DNA of 64,000 bases from DATLMR01 sp964615905 (GTDB taxonomy: Bacteria > Acidobacteriota > Blastocatellia > UBA7656): contig CAZTUB010000010.1 in NCBI GenBank assembly GCA_964615905.1, forward strand, positions 62,001 through 126,000, written 5' to 3'. Below the pieces are notes generated by a model. It was not told where the DNA came from. It did not search any database and worked only from the letters and a program-made list of their open reading frames with translations. Position 1 is the first letter of the stretch, and every line of letters begins with the position of its first letter. Both the position numbers and the translations under genes were made by a program. Shown piece by piece: positions 44,572 through 53,852 of this stretch.

Positions 44572-45489
44572 TCACGCCTTCGGGTGCGACTTGTCGTAGA
44601 CTTCCATCAGCTTTTCCATCGAGACCTGAGTGTATATCTGAGTTGTCGAGAGGCGCGCGTGGCCGAGCAGCTCTTGAATCGCGCGCAGGTCTGCCCCGGC
44701 AGACAAAAGGTGCGTCGCAAACGAATGGCGCAGCGAGTGCGGGCTGATGTCGCTGCGCATGGCGCACTCTTCGACGTACTTGTCGAGCATCCTTCCCACC
44801 GAGCGCGTCGTAATCCGCGTCCCCTGGTAGTTCAAAAAGACCGCGTTCACGTCGCGCTCTTCTTCCGGAGCTTCTATAAGCAGCTCGCCGCGCACGCCGA
44901 GGTATGCTTGCAGCGCCTCCTTGGCCTGCTGGCCGAAAGGGACTATGCGCTCCTTTCGCCCCTTGCCGCGCACGCGTATCGATTCGTGCTTGAAATCTAT
45001 GTCTTCGAGGTTAAGACCGGCAAGCTCGGCTACGCGGACGCCTGAGGCGTAAAGCAGTTCGAGTATGGCGCGGTCGCGCTTTCCGAGCACCGTTTCGGGG
45101 TCGGGCGATTCGATGAAGCGTATCACGTCTTCGACCGACAGCACTTTCGGCAGCTTCTTCTCAAGCCTCGGGCTTGAGACAAGCTTCGCCGGGTTCATCT
45201 CAAGCACCTGCTCGCGGCACAGGAACTTGAAGAAAGTCCTGAGCGTGGCCAGCTTCCGCGCTATCGAAGTCTTCTTCTTTTTCAAAGCGTAGAGGGTCGC
45301 AAGATACTCGCGTATGGTTATGTGGTCGATCTGTTTTATGTCTATGTGGCGGCGGTTGCCGCTTGAGTCTACGGGGCAGAGGTGATCGTAAAACTGTTCG
45401 AGGTCGCTCAAGTAATTGCGCAATGTGTGCTCGCTCACGTTGCGCTCGTACTTCAGGTGGTTGCTGAACCGGTCGATGTACTCTTGCAT
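44572..45489 (-). CDS. Xer-type tyrosine recombinase
   Basis: This is a 305-residue site-specific recombinase of XerC/XerD type, expected to resolve chromosome dimers at dif. The N-terminal SAM-like domain begins MQEYIDRFSNHLKYERNVS. Catalytic residues are visible: Arg in ASGVRVAEL, Lys in RGKGRKERIV, His-x-x-Arg in PHSLRHSFATHLL, His in LLGHARLSTTQIYTQ, and Tyr in the same motif. No attachment site or mobile element is visible beside it, and it sits next to folD, so a housekeeping role is likelier than an integrase. I start at ATG 45487-45489; the upstream extension is unsupported. Whether XerC or XerD is not decided. Confidence 0.9.
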   Translation of the reverse strand: MQEYIDRFSNHLKYERNVSEHTLRNYLSDLEQFYDHLCPVDSSGNRRHIDIKQIDHITIREYLATLYALKKKKTSIARKLATLRTFFKFLCREQVLEMNPAKLVSSPRLEKKLPKVLSVEDVIRFIESPDPETVLGKRDRAILELLYASGVRVAELAGLNLEDIDFKHESIRVRGKGRKERIVPFGQQAKEALQAYLGVRGELLIEAPEEERDVNAVFLNYQGTRITTRSVGRMLDKYVEECAMRSDISPHSLRHSFATHLLSAGADLRAIQELLGHARLSTTQIYTQVSMEKLMEVYDKSHPKA

Positions 45490-45569
45490 GACAAGACTCC
45501 GCCTGCCAGTCAAAACGGGGTGCTCTAATTCTATAGCGCGCCGCCCGCGCGTCAAGCGCAAACCGGCGG

Positions 45570-46490
45570 TCACCGCCTGCGCCGCATCTCCATCGCCGCG
45601 AGCGTGTTCTTCATGAGCATAGCGATTGTGAGCGGGCCGACCCCGCCGGGCACCGGCGTGAGATAGCCCGCGACCTGGGCGACCTCGCGCGGGTTCACGT
45701 CGCCGACGAGCGTGTAGCCGTTCTTTTCAAAAGCGGCCAGCCGTTTCTCGTCCGCGCCGAAAAATCTTTCGAGGTCCGGGCGCGCAGTCACCTTGTTCAT
45801 ACCAACGTCTACGACGACAGCGCCGGGCTTGACGTAGCTCGCATCGACCATCCCCGCGCGACCGATAGCCGCCACGAGTATGTCGGCCTCGCGCGCCACC
45901 TCGGCAAGCCCTACGGTGCGCGAATGGCATATGGTTACGGTCGCGTTCTTGTGCAGAAGCAGGAGCGACATGGGCAGCCCGACTATGCGGCTGCGGCCGA
46001 GCACGATTGCGCGCTTGCCTTCGACCTCGATGCCGTACCGGTCGAGCATCTCGATTATGCCCGCGGGCGTGCAGGGTCTTAGCCCCGGCTCGCCCAGCAT
46101 CAACCGGCCCGTGTTTACGGGATGAAACCCGTCTACGTCTTTCGCGGGGTCCACACTGTTTAACACAAGCGCGGTGTCGACGTGGCCGGGGAGCGGCATC
46201 TGAACGAGTATACCGTCGATCTCGTCGCGCGAGTTCAGGCTCTCGACAAGCGCTAGAAGGTCTGCGGTCGTCGTCTCAGCCGGAAGCTCGATCTTTTCCG
46301 AGTAGAGCCCGAGCTGCTCGCAGGTCTTCACCTTGCTTGACACGTAGATTTGCGAGGCCGGGTCCGAGCCGACGAGCACTGCCGCAAGCCCCGGTCTGAG
46401 CCCGCGCCTTGCGTAGCTGGCCACCTCGCCAGCGACTTCGTCTTTTATCGCGCCAGCCGTGCTTGCGCCGTCTAATTTGATTGCGGTCAT
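45570..46490 (-). CDS. folD: Bifunctional methylenetetrahydrofolate dehydrogenase/cyclohydrolase
   Basis: This is a 306-residue FolD enzyme that converts 5,10-methylene-THF to 10-formyl-THF. VGSDPASQIYVSSKVKTCEQLG carries the catalytic Tyr-x3-Lys, and VQMPLPGHVD and KDVDGFHPVN are signatures. GRSRIVGLPMSLLLLHKNATV binds NADP. It ends 80 bp before the Xer recombinase start, on the same strand. The product 10-formyl-THF is the donor used by Fmt, encoded 12 kb away. Confidence 0.97.
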   Translation of the reverse strand: MTAIKLDGASTAGAIKDEVAGEVASYARRGLRPGLAAVLVGSDPASQIYVSSKVKTCEQLGLYSEKIELPAETTTADLLALVESLNSRDEIDGILVQMPLPGHVDTALVLNSVDPAKDVDGFHPVNTGRLMLGEPGLRPCTPAGIIEMLDRYGIEVEGKRAIVLGRSRIVGLPMSLLLLHKNATVTICHSRTVGLAEVAREADILVAAIGRAGMVDASYVKPGAVVVDVGMNKVTARPDLERFFGADEKRLAAFEKNGYTLVGDVNPREVAQVAGYLTPVPGGVGPLTIAMLMKNTLAAMEMRRRR

Positions 46491-46826
46491 AGATGATGAA
46501 TTACCCGCGACGGGCGCGGGTTTTCTCGATAACTTATTTCTTTCTGCGGTTTGAGATGAAAAGGCTCAACCCGCTCGCGAAATAGATGCTATCAGAATTC
46601 CTGCGCCATCGCAGCCCCTGTTAACGTTTCATGTGACCGGGTCGTCTAACAGGGAGGCGGCGGCGGTCTATTTTCGGCGGCGAGCCGTCAAAAAATCTGA
46701 AACGATTTCGACCGCGCGCTCACTCACTCAGCAAGTCATCATCTGCTCGATTGTCGGGGAGACGTGAGGGTCTCTTCTTTTGCATCTCTAATTCTGACTC
46801 GCGCACATCGCGCGACTGGAGGAGTG
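46491..46826. other. Intergenic region upstream of the second large permease
   Basis: These 336 bp separate divergent folD and the permease. CCCGCG and CGCGGG at about 46504-46520 form a small hairpin followed by TTTTCT on the + strand. The open frame from 46764 leads into the permease but its first 21 codons do not look like permease sequence. No PadR gene or RNA gene is visible here. Confidence 0.5.
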
Positions 46827-49247
46827 ATGGAAACTTTATGGCAAGATCTTCGCTTCGGCCTGCGTGTGCTGGTAAAGAAACCGGGCTTCACAGCAATCGC
46901 GGTCCTTACGCTGGCGCTTGGGATTGGGGCCAACACGGCGATGTTCAGCGTGCTCAACACATACATGTTTCGCGCGCTCCCGTACCCTGAGTCCGACAGG
47001 CTTGTGCGGGTCTTTCGCACCTCTCCGCATTCGCAGAGCTGGCCGCATTCGCCGGGGAATTTCTTTGCGCATAACGAGCAGAACACAGTTTTCGAGCACA
47101 TGGCGGCATACAATTTTATCCGCCCCAACCTTGCAAACCCCGGCGAGCCCGCAGAGCGTTTGCAGGGCATAGCCGCCACCGCAGACTTCTTTACGGCGCT
47201 CGGCGTGCAGCCTAGCCTGGGGCGCGTCTTTACCCCCGAAGAGCACGAGCAGGGCGCAGACCGCGTTGCCGTATTGAGCGACCGCTTCTGGCGCAGCCGT
47301 TTCGGAGCCGACCCGAATGTGATTGGCCACACCATGCGCATGGAAGACCAGGATGTGACGATTGTCGGGGTGATGCCCCCAAGCGCCGAGCACCCGCTGC
47401 TGTGGGGGACGGTCGACCTTTGGCGACCGCTGGCGTTCAACGCGGAGGGGCGCAACAATCGAGGCAGCAACTACCTGAGGTCGCTTGCGCGGTTGAAACC
47501 CGGCGTGTCGATTGAGCAGGCGGAAGAAGCGATGGTCGCGCTTGCAGCCAACCTCGCCAGAGAGAACCCCGCGAACGCGGGCGAAAGCCTCCGGCTCGAC
47601 CCGTTGCAGCGCTCGATGTCTGACGACATAAGCCGCAAGGTCATGTGGTTTACGTTCGGGCTTGCGGGGTTTGTGTTGATGATCGCGTGCGCGAATATCG
47701 CCAATCTCCAACTTGTCCGCACGGCGGCACGCTCGCGCGAGTACGCCGTCCGCGCGGCGCTCGGCGCTCGGCGCGGGCGATTGCTCAGGCAGTCGCTCAC
47801 AGAGAGCCTTGCCATCTCGCTCTTAGGCGGCGTGTTGAGCCTCGTGCTGGCTCTGCTCGCGGTCAAGTTTATCAACAACCGCATGTTCAGCGAACTGCCC
47901 GGAGCCGAGGTGACGCTCGATTTCAGGGTATTCGGTTTCGCGCTGCTCGTCTCCGTGCTGACCGGCCTCGTCTTCGGCATAGTCCCTGCGTGGCTCGCCT
48001 CGCGCGCCGACGTGAATCAGGCGCTCAGAGAGAACGCGCGTGGCTCGACGACGGGCCGCGCCCAGAACACGTTGAGGCACGCGCTTATCGTAGGCGAAAT
48101 AGCCTTCGCGCTGGTTCTGCTCACAGGGGCGGGGCTGTTCCTCAGGGGGCTGGAGCGGTTCGGTAACATCGACCCCGGCTGGCACCTGGACGGGCTGGTG
48201 ATGGCTCAAATAAGTTTGCAGGGGACCAACTACGCGACTCCCGCGCAGCGCGTCTCATTCTTACAAAAGCTCGAAGAGCGGTTGCAGGCGCTGCCGGGAG
48301 TCGAAAAAGTGGCGCTCGCAGGATCGCAACCCGTCTGGGGTTTCAACAGCAGCGGTTCATTCCGAGTCGAAGGCGAGCCTGAGCCGCAGCCCGGCGAGTG
48401 GCCCGAAGTCTTCTTCGAGCCTGTGACGGCGCAGTACTTCGACACGATGGGCATTCGATTGCTCGAAGGCCGCGCTTTTACCAGCGCCGACACCGCAGAC
48501 AAACCCGCTGTCGTCATCATCAACGAAACCATGGCGAAACGGTTCTGGCCGAATCAAAGCGCCGTCGGCAAACGCATAGGCAGGCCGGGTCAGGACCCGC
48601 GCTGGCAGGAGGTCGTCGGCGTAATCAATGACGTTCGGTTCCCCGCGGACCTCAGAGAGCCCTACACGCGGTTCCAGGCTTTTCGCCCGATAGCGCAGGC
48701 CGGCTGGGGCGGCGGGACAATCATTTTACGCACACCGGCGACCGCCGAGGCGATGGCGGGCGCTTTGCGGTCCACCGCTGCGGAACTCGACCCCACTCAG
48801 CCCGTGCACCAGGTGCGAACCGCGCAGAGCCTTTTAGAGCAAGGGCTGGGCGACATCTCGCTGCTCGGCGCGCTGCTCGGCGCGTTTGCCGGGTTGGGTC
48901 TGGTGCTCGCGGCCATAGGGATTTACGGCGTGACCTCTTACTCCGTGGTCCAGCGCACGGGCGAGATAGGGATTCGCATGGCGCTCGGTGCGCAGCGAAA
49001 AGATGTGCTTTGGCTAGTGCTGGCCAGGGGTGCAAGGCTTGTTCTGCTAGGCTCGCTGCTCGGAGTCGCGGGCGCTTATGGCGTCTCCCGCTTACTGGTA
49101 TCCGTCATCCCGACCTTGCCGACGCGCGACCCGGCGGCGCAGGTTGTGATAACGCTCGCGCTCGTCGCCGTAGCGCTCCTGGCCTGCTACCTTCCGGCGC
49201 GACGGGCGACAAAGGTCGACCCGATGGTCGCGCTGCGCTACGAGTGA
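46827..49247 (+). CDS. ADOP-family ABC permease (MacB/FtsX-like), short form
   Basis: This is an 806-residue inner-membrane permease with the same duplicated MacB-FtsX architecture as the gene at 7.6-10.2 kb: METLWQDLRFGLRVLVKKPGFTAIAV opens the first unit, and the second ends LLACYLPARRATKVDPMVALRYE. It lacks the N-terminal soluble domain of the other gene and has no PadR gene directly upstream. GGAGGAGTG precedes the ATG at 46827. No ATPase is encoded beside it. The transported substrate is unknown. Confidence 0.9.
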   Translation: METLWQDLRFGLRVLVKKPGFTAIAVLTLALGIGANTAMFSVLNTYMFRALPYPESDRLVRVFRTSPHSQSWPHSPGNFFAHNEQNTVFEHMAAYNFIRPNLANPGEPAERLQGIAATADFFTALGVQPSLGRVFTPEEHEQGADRVAVLSDRFWRSRFGADPNVIGHTMRMEDQDVTIVGVMPPSAEHPLLWGTVDLWRPLAFNAEGRNNRGSNYLRSLARLKPGVSIEQAEEAMVALAANLARENPANAGESLRLDPLQRSMSDDISRKVMWFTFGLAGFVLMIACANIANLQLVRTAARSREYAVRAALGARRGRLLRQSLTESLAISLLGGVLSLVLALLAVKFINNRMFSELPGAEVTLDFRVFGFALLVSVLTGLVFGIVPAWLASRADVNQALRENARGSTTGRAQNTLRHALIVGEIAFALVLLTGAGLFLRGLERFGNIDPGWHLDGLVMAQISLQGTNYATPAQRVSFLQKLEERLQALPGVEKVALAGSQPVWGFNSSGSFRVEGEPEPQPGEWPEVFFEPVTAQYFDTMGIRLLEGRAFTSADTADKPAVVIINETMAKRFWPNQSAVGKRIGRPGQDPRWQEVVGVINDVRFPADLREPYTRFQAFRPIAQAGWGGGTIILRTPATAEAMAGALRSTAAELDPTQPVHQVRTAQSLLEQGLGDISLLGALLGAFAGLGLVLAAIGIYGVTSYSVVQRTGEIGIRMALGAQRKDVLWLVLARGARLVLLGSLLGVAGAYGVSRLLVSVIPTLPTRDPAAQVVITLALVAVALLACYLPARRATKVDPMVALRYE

Positions 49248-49377
49248 TAAGCGGGCGAGTCTAGACGTGAAATCGGGCGGGCACAAAATCGCATAAAATC
49301 ATGGTTCCTACCGGCGGCGGTCTTCCTTTATAATGTTGGCTGCCACGAATCAAGCACTTTTTCAAGCTGGGGGACCG

Positions 49378-50649
49378 ATGACCAGAAGAAGTTTTCTCTT
49401 ATTGCTCGCGCTAGCGCTGGTGGCGGCCGTTCCCGCCAATCAGCCGGGCAAAGATTCATTCAGCCACATCGGCACGGTATCGGCGCAACAAGCGCCCGGC
49501 CACTTTGGCTCGACGCGCTTCCCCGATATCGAAGTCGATAAATCGGACCACGTCTATGTCTTGATGTCGGTTGCGACGAAGCCCGCCGGGGCAGGCACGC
49601 CCGGCAGCCAGATCTTCTTTGCCATGTCGAAGGACAAGGGATCGAACTGGAACAACCTGCCTTTTACAAAGAACCTGTCCAAGTCCAAAGGCGAAGCGTT
49701 CGGCCCGTCGCTCGCGATCAACATGAACGGGAAGACGCGCGCCTACGCAACCTATCACGACACCGCGCCCGGCAATACGCAAGCCTTCATGGTGAAGTCG
49801 AAGAAGGGGAGCAAGTTCAAAAAGGCTTTTAACATCACCCCGCACGACGGCGGCGCGTTCTCGCCTCGCGTAGCGGTCGATTCAATCGAGCAGGTAAGCG
49901 TGGTCTGGGGAGACACGCTTGAAGCCCGAAAGCGCGTGGTCTTCGTGCGCTCGCTCGACCAGGGCTCTACCTTCAGCGACCCCGTAGACGTATCCCGCTC
50001 GTCGGGTGACGCCTTCGAGCCGGAGATTGCCGTCGATAAAAACGACGCGATCAACGTCGCCTGGGAAGATACGGCCACAGGGACGAGCGTGATTATGTTT
50101 GCGCGCTCGACGGACCGGGGCGACAGCTTCTCTGAGCCCGTGCGCGTTTCAAGCCTTGACGAGAAAGCAAACGAAGCGAACATCGCCGTCGATTCGCTCG
50201 GCAATATTCACGTCGTGTGGGTCGGCGAAAGCGGCGACACTTTACAGGCTTTTTATGCGCGCTCGACAGACGGAGGGATCACTTTTTCCGAGCCCGTGAA
50301 CCTGAGCAACGTCGAGGGCGCGGACATTCATAAGCTCGTCATCGCGACTTTTAACGAGAACGTCTACGTCGCCTATAACAACGAAGCCAATAACAGCCGT
50401 CAGGTCTTTCTGGTCAAATCCAGGGATTCGGGCGAGACGTTTTCAGAGCCCGTTCGCGTCTCAAACGCCGACCGCACAAAAGGGCGCGCTCATAGCCCCG
50501 CCCTCGCGGTCGATAGCACGGGTCTGCTTCACATAGTCTGGATCGACAGCTCTGTAGTTGGCCAGGACGAAGGGTTGCTCTTTTACAGCAACTCGGCTAA
50601 CGGGAACAGATTCTCTACTCAGCAGTTGATACTCGCCGCGCTTCCTTAA
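49378..50649 (+). CDS. Secreted BNR/Asp-box repeat (sialidase-fold-like) protein
   Basis: This is a 423-residue exported protein with a signal peptide (MTRRSFLLLLALALVAAV). Its body is a beta-propeller with about five Asp-box-type repeats: SKDKGSNWNN, SLDQGSTFSDPVDVS, STDRGDSFSEPVRVS, STDGGITFSEPVNLS, SRDSGETFSEPVRVS. Between them recur IAVDSLGNIHVVWVG-like strands. True sialidases also need an Arg triad, which I cannot confirm, so this may be a binding protein rather than a glycosidase. GGGGGA precedes ATG 49378. A heptamer palindrome starts 12 bp after the stop. Confidence 0.82.
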   Translation: MTRRSFLLLLALALVAAVPANQPGKDSFSHIGTVSAQQAPGHFGSTRFPDIEVDKSDHVYVLMSVATKPAGAGTPGSQIFFAMSKDKGSNWNNLPFTKNLSKSKGEAFGPSLAINMNGKTRAYATYHDTAPGNTQAFMVKSKKGSKFKKAFNITPHDGGAFSPRVAVDSIEQVSVVWGDTLEARKRVVFVRSLDQGSTFSDPVDVSRSSGDAFEPEIAVDKNDAINVAWEDTATGTSVIMFARSTDRGDSFSEPVRVSSLDEKANEANIAVDSLGNIHVVWVGESGDTLQAFYARSTDGGITFSEPVNLSNVEGADIHKLVIATFNENVYVAYNNEANNSRQVFLVKSRDSGETFSEPVRVSNADRTKGRAHSPALAVDSTGLLHIVWIDSSVVGQDEGLLFYSNSANGNRFSTQQLILAALP

Positions 50650-50661
50650 ACCGTTCGAGGC

Positions 50662-50754
50662 GTGAACCGTGAACCGTAAACCGTGACAAGAAAGATGAGA
50701 GTACCCGGCTGGGCTTCTTTCCCATCTTGTCACGGTTTACGGTTTACGGTTCAC
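50662..50754. repeat. Heptamer-armed intergenic palindrome, copy 3
   Basis: The left arm is GTGAACC, GTGAACC, GTAAACC, GTGACAA (50662-50689), then GA. The right arm read on the other strand is GTGAACC, GTAAACC, GTAAACC, GTGACAA (50754 back to 50727). The unit length of 7 bp and the innermost GTGACAAGA match copies 1 and 2, while the outer units differ. It lies between the convergent BNR and VWA genes. Confidence 0.85.
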
Positions 50755-50763
50755 GTCCCCTTA

Positions 50764-51714
50764 TCACCTTCCCTTTGGTTTGTACCCGGCCGGATGATGG
50801 AGATGGACATCGAGGTTGCTCGTCACCTCTATTTGGCGAAAGCTGTCGCCGGTCGTCGAGCTTTCATAAGTGATGAGCCACAGGTTGCCGAGCGCTTCCT
50901 GCAAATCTTTAAAGTAAGGGTCGAAGCTCACAAAGGTATCGCCCGCGAAGAAAGCCTCGCCGCCCGTCTCTTTAGCGAGACGGTTGAGCGCCGCCTGTCC
51001 GTAGTTGACCGCCACCCGGCTCTCGCTCGTAAGCCCGACCGAAGGCGCGTAGAAAGCAAAGACCGCCACGCCGCGCCGCTGGGCTTCGCTTATGGCGCGG
51101 TTAAGGTCTACCGACTGAGTGGGGCCTGTGCTGCGAAAACCACGCGACTCGTCAAGCCCGTCCGACACGAGAAATACCACTCGTTTCCCATCGGGCTGGC
51201 TGTCGAATAGCTTGAGCGCTTCTATAACTTCGACGTAAGGATTATACGGCGCGGCGTCGCGCGAGCTTCGGATCACGCGCAACGACTCGGCGGCGCGGTC
51301 GCGGTCCGTCGTAAAATCCTGCGCGGCTTTCAGGCTGCCGACCGTGAGATAACCCGTCATCACGCGCGAGCCGTCAGGAAGGCTTCGTATAAACTCCTGA
51401 ATGCGCTTGCGCTCGTTGTTGACGCCCGGAACCAGGTCCTCTTGAATAAGCACCGCCAGTTGTACAGGCGCTTCCTGCGGACGCTTTACCGAGATGATGC
51501 GCTGGGGGCGCTTGTTTTCGTGCACGGCGAAACCATCGGGCCCGAGCGATTGGGCGGCCTGTCGCGTGCGCTCATTGTGCGGGTGAACCGTAACGGGGAT
51601 GGTTACCTCTCTCCCGCTCGCGCCGGAAGGGCGACGCTGCGCGACTGCAACGGGGGACAGAGCCAGGACAACGGCCAAAATCATTAGTTTGTGACTTGTC
51701 TTTTTATACAGCAT
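50764..51714 (-). CDS. Secreted VWFA-like protein (acidobacterial type)
   Basis: This is a 316-residue exported protein. Signal peptide MLYKKTSHKLMILAVVLALS. It follows the VWFA-related pattern widespread in acidobacteria: FAVHENKRPQRIISV, then VQLAVLIQED and RVVFLVSDGLDESRGF, with RGVAVFAFYAPSV. The expected DxSxS MIDAS residues are not canonical (AVLIQEDLVPG), so metal binding is doubtful. I chose ATG 51712-51714 with GAGG upstream. Function unknown; adhesion or protein assembly is the usual guess. Confidence 0.82.
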   Translation of the reverse strand: MLYKKTSHKLMILAVVLALSPVAVAQRRPSGASGREVTIPVTVHPHNERTRQAAQSLGPDGFAVHENKRPQRIISVKRPQEAPVQLAVLIQEDLVPGVNNERKRIQEFIRSLPDGSRVMTGYLTVGSLKAAQDFTTDRDRAAESLRVIRSSRDAAPYNPYVEVIEALKLFDSQPDGKRVVFLVSDGLDESRGFRSTGPTQSVDLNRAISEAQRRGVAVFAFYAPSVGLTSESRVAVNYGQAALNRLAKETGGEAFFAGDTFVSFDPYFKDLQEALGNLWLITYESSTTGDSFRQIEVTSNLDVHLHHPAGYKPKGR

Positions 51715-51807
51715 AGTTTTACCTCTAATCAGCAATTACTACTCTATTTTATTATAACAGCCGGTTGGGATCGGGTTGAGTACGGAGCCGCACTTTGGAA
51801 GTCCCGC

Positions 51808-53631
51808 TTAGGGAGCCAGGGCGGCCGGCGATGTGTCTCTGAACTGAATATCGTAGAGGTGTTTGTAGAGCCCCCGATTTGCTATAAGCTCGTCGTGCGT
51901 CCCTTCTTCGACAATCAGGCCCTGGTCCAGGACTATTATGCGGTCTGCGCGCCTGACCGTAGAGAGCCTGTGCGCGATCACAAACGTCGTGCGGCCCTGC
52001 ATAAGGTTTTCAAGCGCGTCCTGCACGAGCCGCTCCGACTCGGAATCGAGCGAGCTGGTCGCTTCGTCCAGTATCAGTATGGCGGGGTCCTTCAACAACG
52101 CGCGGGCTATGGCTATGCGCTGGCGCTGGCCGCCCGAAAGCTTTACGCCGCGCTCGCCGACTACGGTGTCGTAGCCTTGCGGAAAGTCCTTGATGAATTC
52201 GTGCGCGTGGGCGGCGCGCGCCGATGATTCGATCTCGTCGTCTGTCGCCTCGATCTTTCCGTAAGCGATATTTTCGCGGACAGTACCGGCGAAGAGAGTT
52301 GTCTCCTGCGGCACTACGCCTGTGGCCCGTCGAAGGTCCGCCAGCCGCGCATCTCTTACATCGAGGCCGTCGACAGTGATCGCGCCGGAGGTCACGTCAT
52401 AGAAGCGGGGCAGGAGCGCGACGAGCGTCGATTTGCCCGCCCCGCTCGGACCGACCAGGGCTATTATCTCGCCGGGCCGTGCGTCAATCGTGACGCCTTT
52501 CAATATCTCTATGCCACGGTCATCCGGGTAAGTAAACCGCACATCTTTCAGCTCGACGTGGCCCGAAACGCGAGCGAGCGGCGCGGCCCCCTCGGCGTCT
52601 TTTATCTGCGGCTCCGTGTCTAACAACTCGAATATGCGGCGTGTAGCGCCGATGGCCTGGTTAAACATCCCGTAAAGCTCGGACATGCTGCCAATCGCCG
52701 CCGCGACGACGAAAGTGTAAAGCACGAACGCTATCAACTGGCCGGCGGTCACCTCGCCCGATAAGACCATGCGGCTGCCGAACCACAGCACCACCGCGAT
52801 GCCGCTATATGCGACAAGGATTATGAAGGCGATAAACCCGCCGCTTGCGACCGCCCGGCGTACCGCGAGCGCGAGCGCGTCGTCGATGCGCTTGCGATAG
52901 CGGCGGCGCTCATACTCTTCGCGCACGAACGACTGCACTATTCGAATTGCCCCGAGCGTCTCTTCGAGCACCGAGTTTGCCTCGGCCAGGCGGTCCTGCA
53001 CCTTTGTGCTCAGGCGACGGACGTAGCGCCCGTAAAAGAGCGCCGCGACGATCACGGGCGGTATTATGGCAAGCATGACGAGAGTCAGCTGCAAGTTGGT
53101 GTAAGCGATGATCGCCACCCCGCCGACCAGCACAAGCCCCTGACGCAACAGCTCCGCGATGCCGCCGGTCGTCGCGGTCTGCACGACGCTCACGTCCGAC
53201 GACAATCGCGACGTAAGCTCGCCCACCCTTCGGCTGGCGAAGAAAGAGACTGGAAGCGTTGTCAGGTGTGTGTAAAGCTCTGTGCGAACGTCTGCCACTA
53301 TCCGCTCGCCTATGTAAGAGAGCAGGTAAGTTCTTATAAAGCTGAAAAAGGCTTGAAAGGCAAAGACGACGACCAGCAGCACGGCCATCTGGTTGAGCTT
53401 ATCGGTGTTTCGCTCGCTAAAGGCCGCGTCGATTATATAGCGAATAACCTGCGGGGCGGCCAGACCCATCAGCGCCGCCACCAGAAGGCTTGAGAAAGCT
53501 ATCGCGAACCTCACACGGTAAGGCTTTACGTATCGCAATAGGCGCAAGAGGTCGCGGGGCGAGCCCTTTATCTTCTCGTCAGCCGCGCCCGCCTGCGAAT
53601 CCTGTTCGCTCGTCATTCGATCTTCGGCCAT
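51808..53631 (-). CDS. MsbA-like ABC exporter half-transporter
   Basis: This is a 607-residue ABC half-transporter that would act as a homodimer. Residues 30-335 contain six transmembrane helices (ABC_membrane). The ATPase domain has Walker A GPSGAGKST (394-402), signature LSGGQRQRIA, Walker B ILILDEATSSLD and switch His in FVIAHRLST. Closest in design to lipid A flippase MsbA or multidrug exporters; the substrate is unproven. It has an AAGGA-type ribosome-binding site. The neighbouring VWA gene starts 93 bp downstream. Confidence 0.92.
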   Translation of the reverse strand: MAEDRMTSEQDSQAGAADEKIKGSPRDLLRLLRYVKPYRVRFAIAFSSLLVAALMGLAAPQVIRYIIDAAFSERNTDKLNQMAVLLVVVFAFQAFFSFIRTYLLSYIGERIVADVRTELYTHLTTLPVSFFASRRVGELTSRLSSDVSVVQTATTGGIAELLRQGLVLVGGVAIIAYTNLQLTLVMLAIIPPVIVAALFYGRYVRRLSTKVQDRLAEANSVLEETLGAIRIVQSFVREEYERRRYRKRIDDALALAVRRAVASGGFIAFIILVAYSGIAVVLWFGSRMVLSGEVTAGQLIAFVLYTFVVAAAIGSMSELYGMFNQAIGATRRIFELLDTEPQIKDAEGAAPLARVSGHVELKDVRFTYPDDRGIEILKGVTIDARPGEIIALVGPSGAGKSTLVALLPRFYDVTSGAITVDGLDVRDARLADLRRATGVVPQETTLFAGTVRENIAYGKIEATDDEIESSARAAHAHEFIKDFPQGYDTVVGERGVKLSGGQRQRIAIARALLKDPAILILDEATSSLDSESERLVQDALENLMQGRTTFVIAHRLSTVRRADRIIVLDQGLIVEEGTHDELIANRGLYKHLYDIQFRDTSPAALAP

Positions 53632-53852
53632 TCATCCTTCCTTACCTGCTAGCTTTAACCAGCCGTCGCCGAGCGGTCAAGTCAGGCGCAGCCGGGAGCC
53701 GCCATGTGTCGGATCAAGTTTGCGCCTGCCTGGGGCGTCTTCTAAGACCGGGCGGCAAAATGGCCCGGTTTTCGCCCCCTCAGGCTCTGGCACGATTCTA
53801 GCTCTATGAAGTAACCTGAAATATACTATCAAGGCCGAACAGTCGAGGTTTG

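Noticed and set aside
44572..45489. Phage or integron integrase
   Set aside because: Length and motifs fit XerC/XerD, the neighbour is folD, and no attachment site, phage or cassette genes are seen.
46764..46826. Longer start for the second large permease
   Set aside because: The added residues do not resemble permease N-termini, and the ATG at 46827 has a good ribosome-binding site and begins with the conserved WQDLRFG motif.
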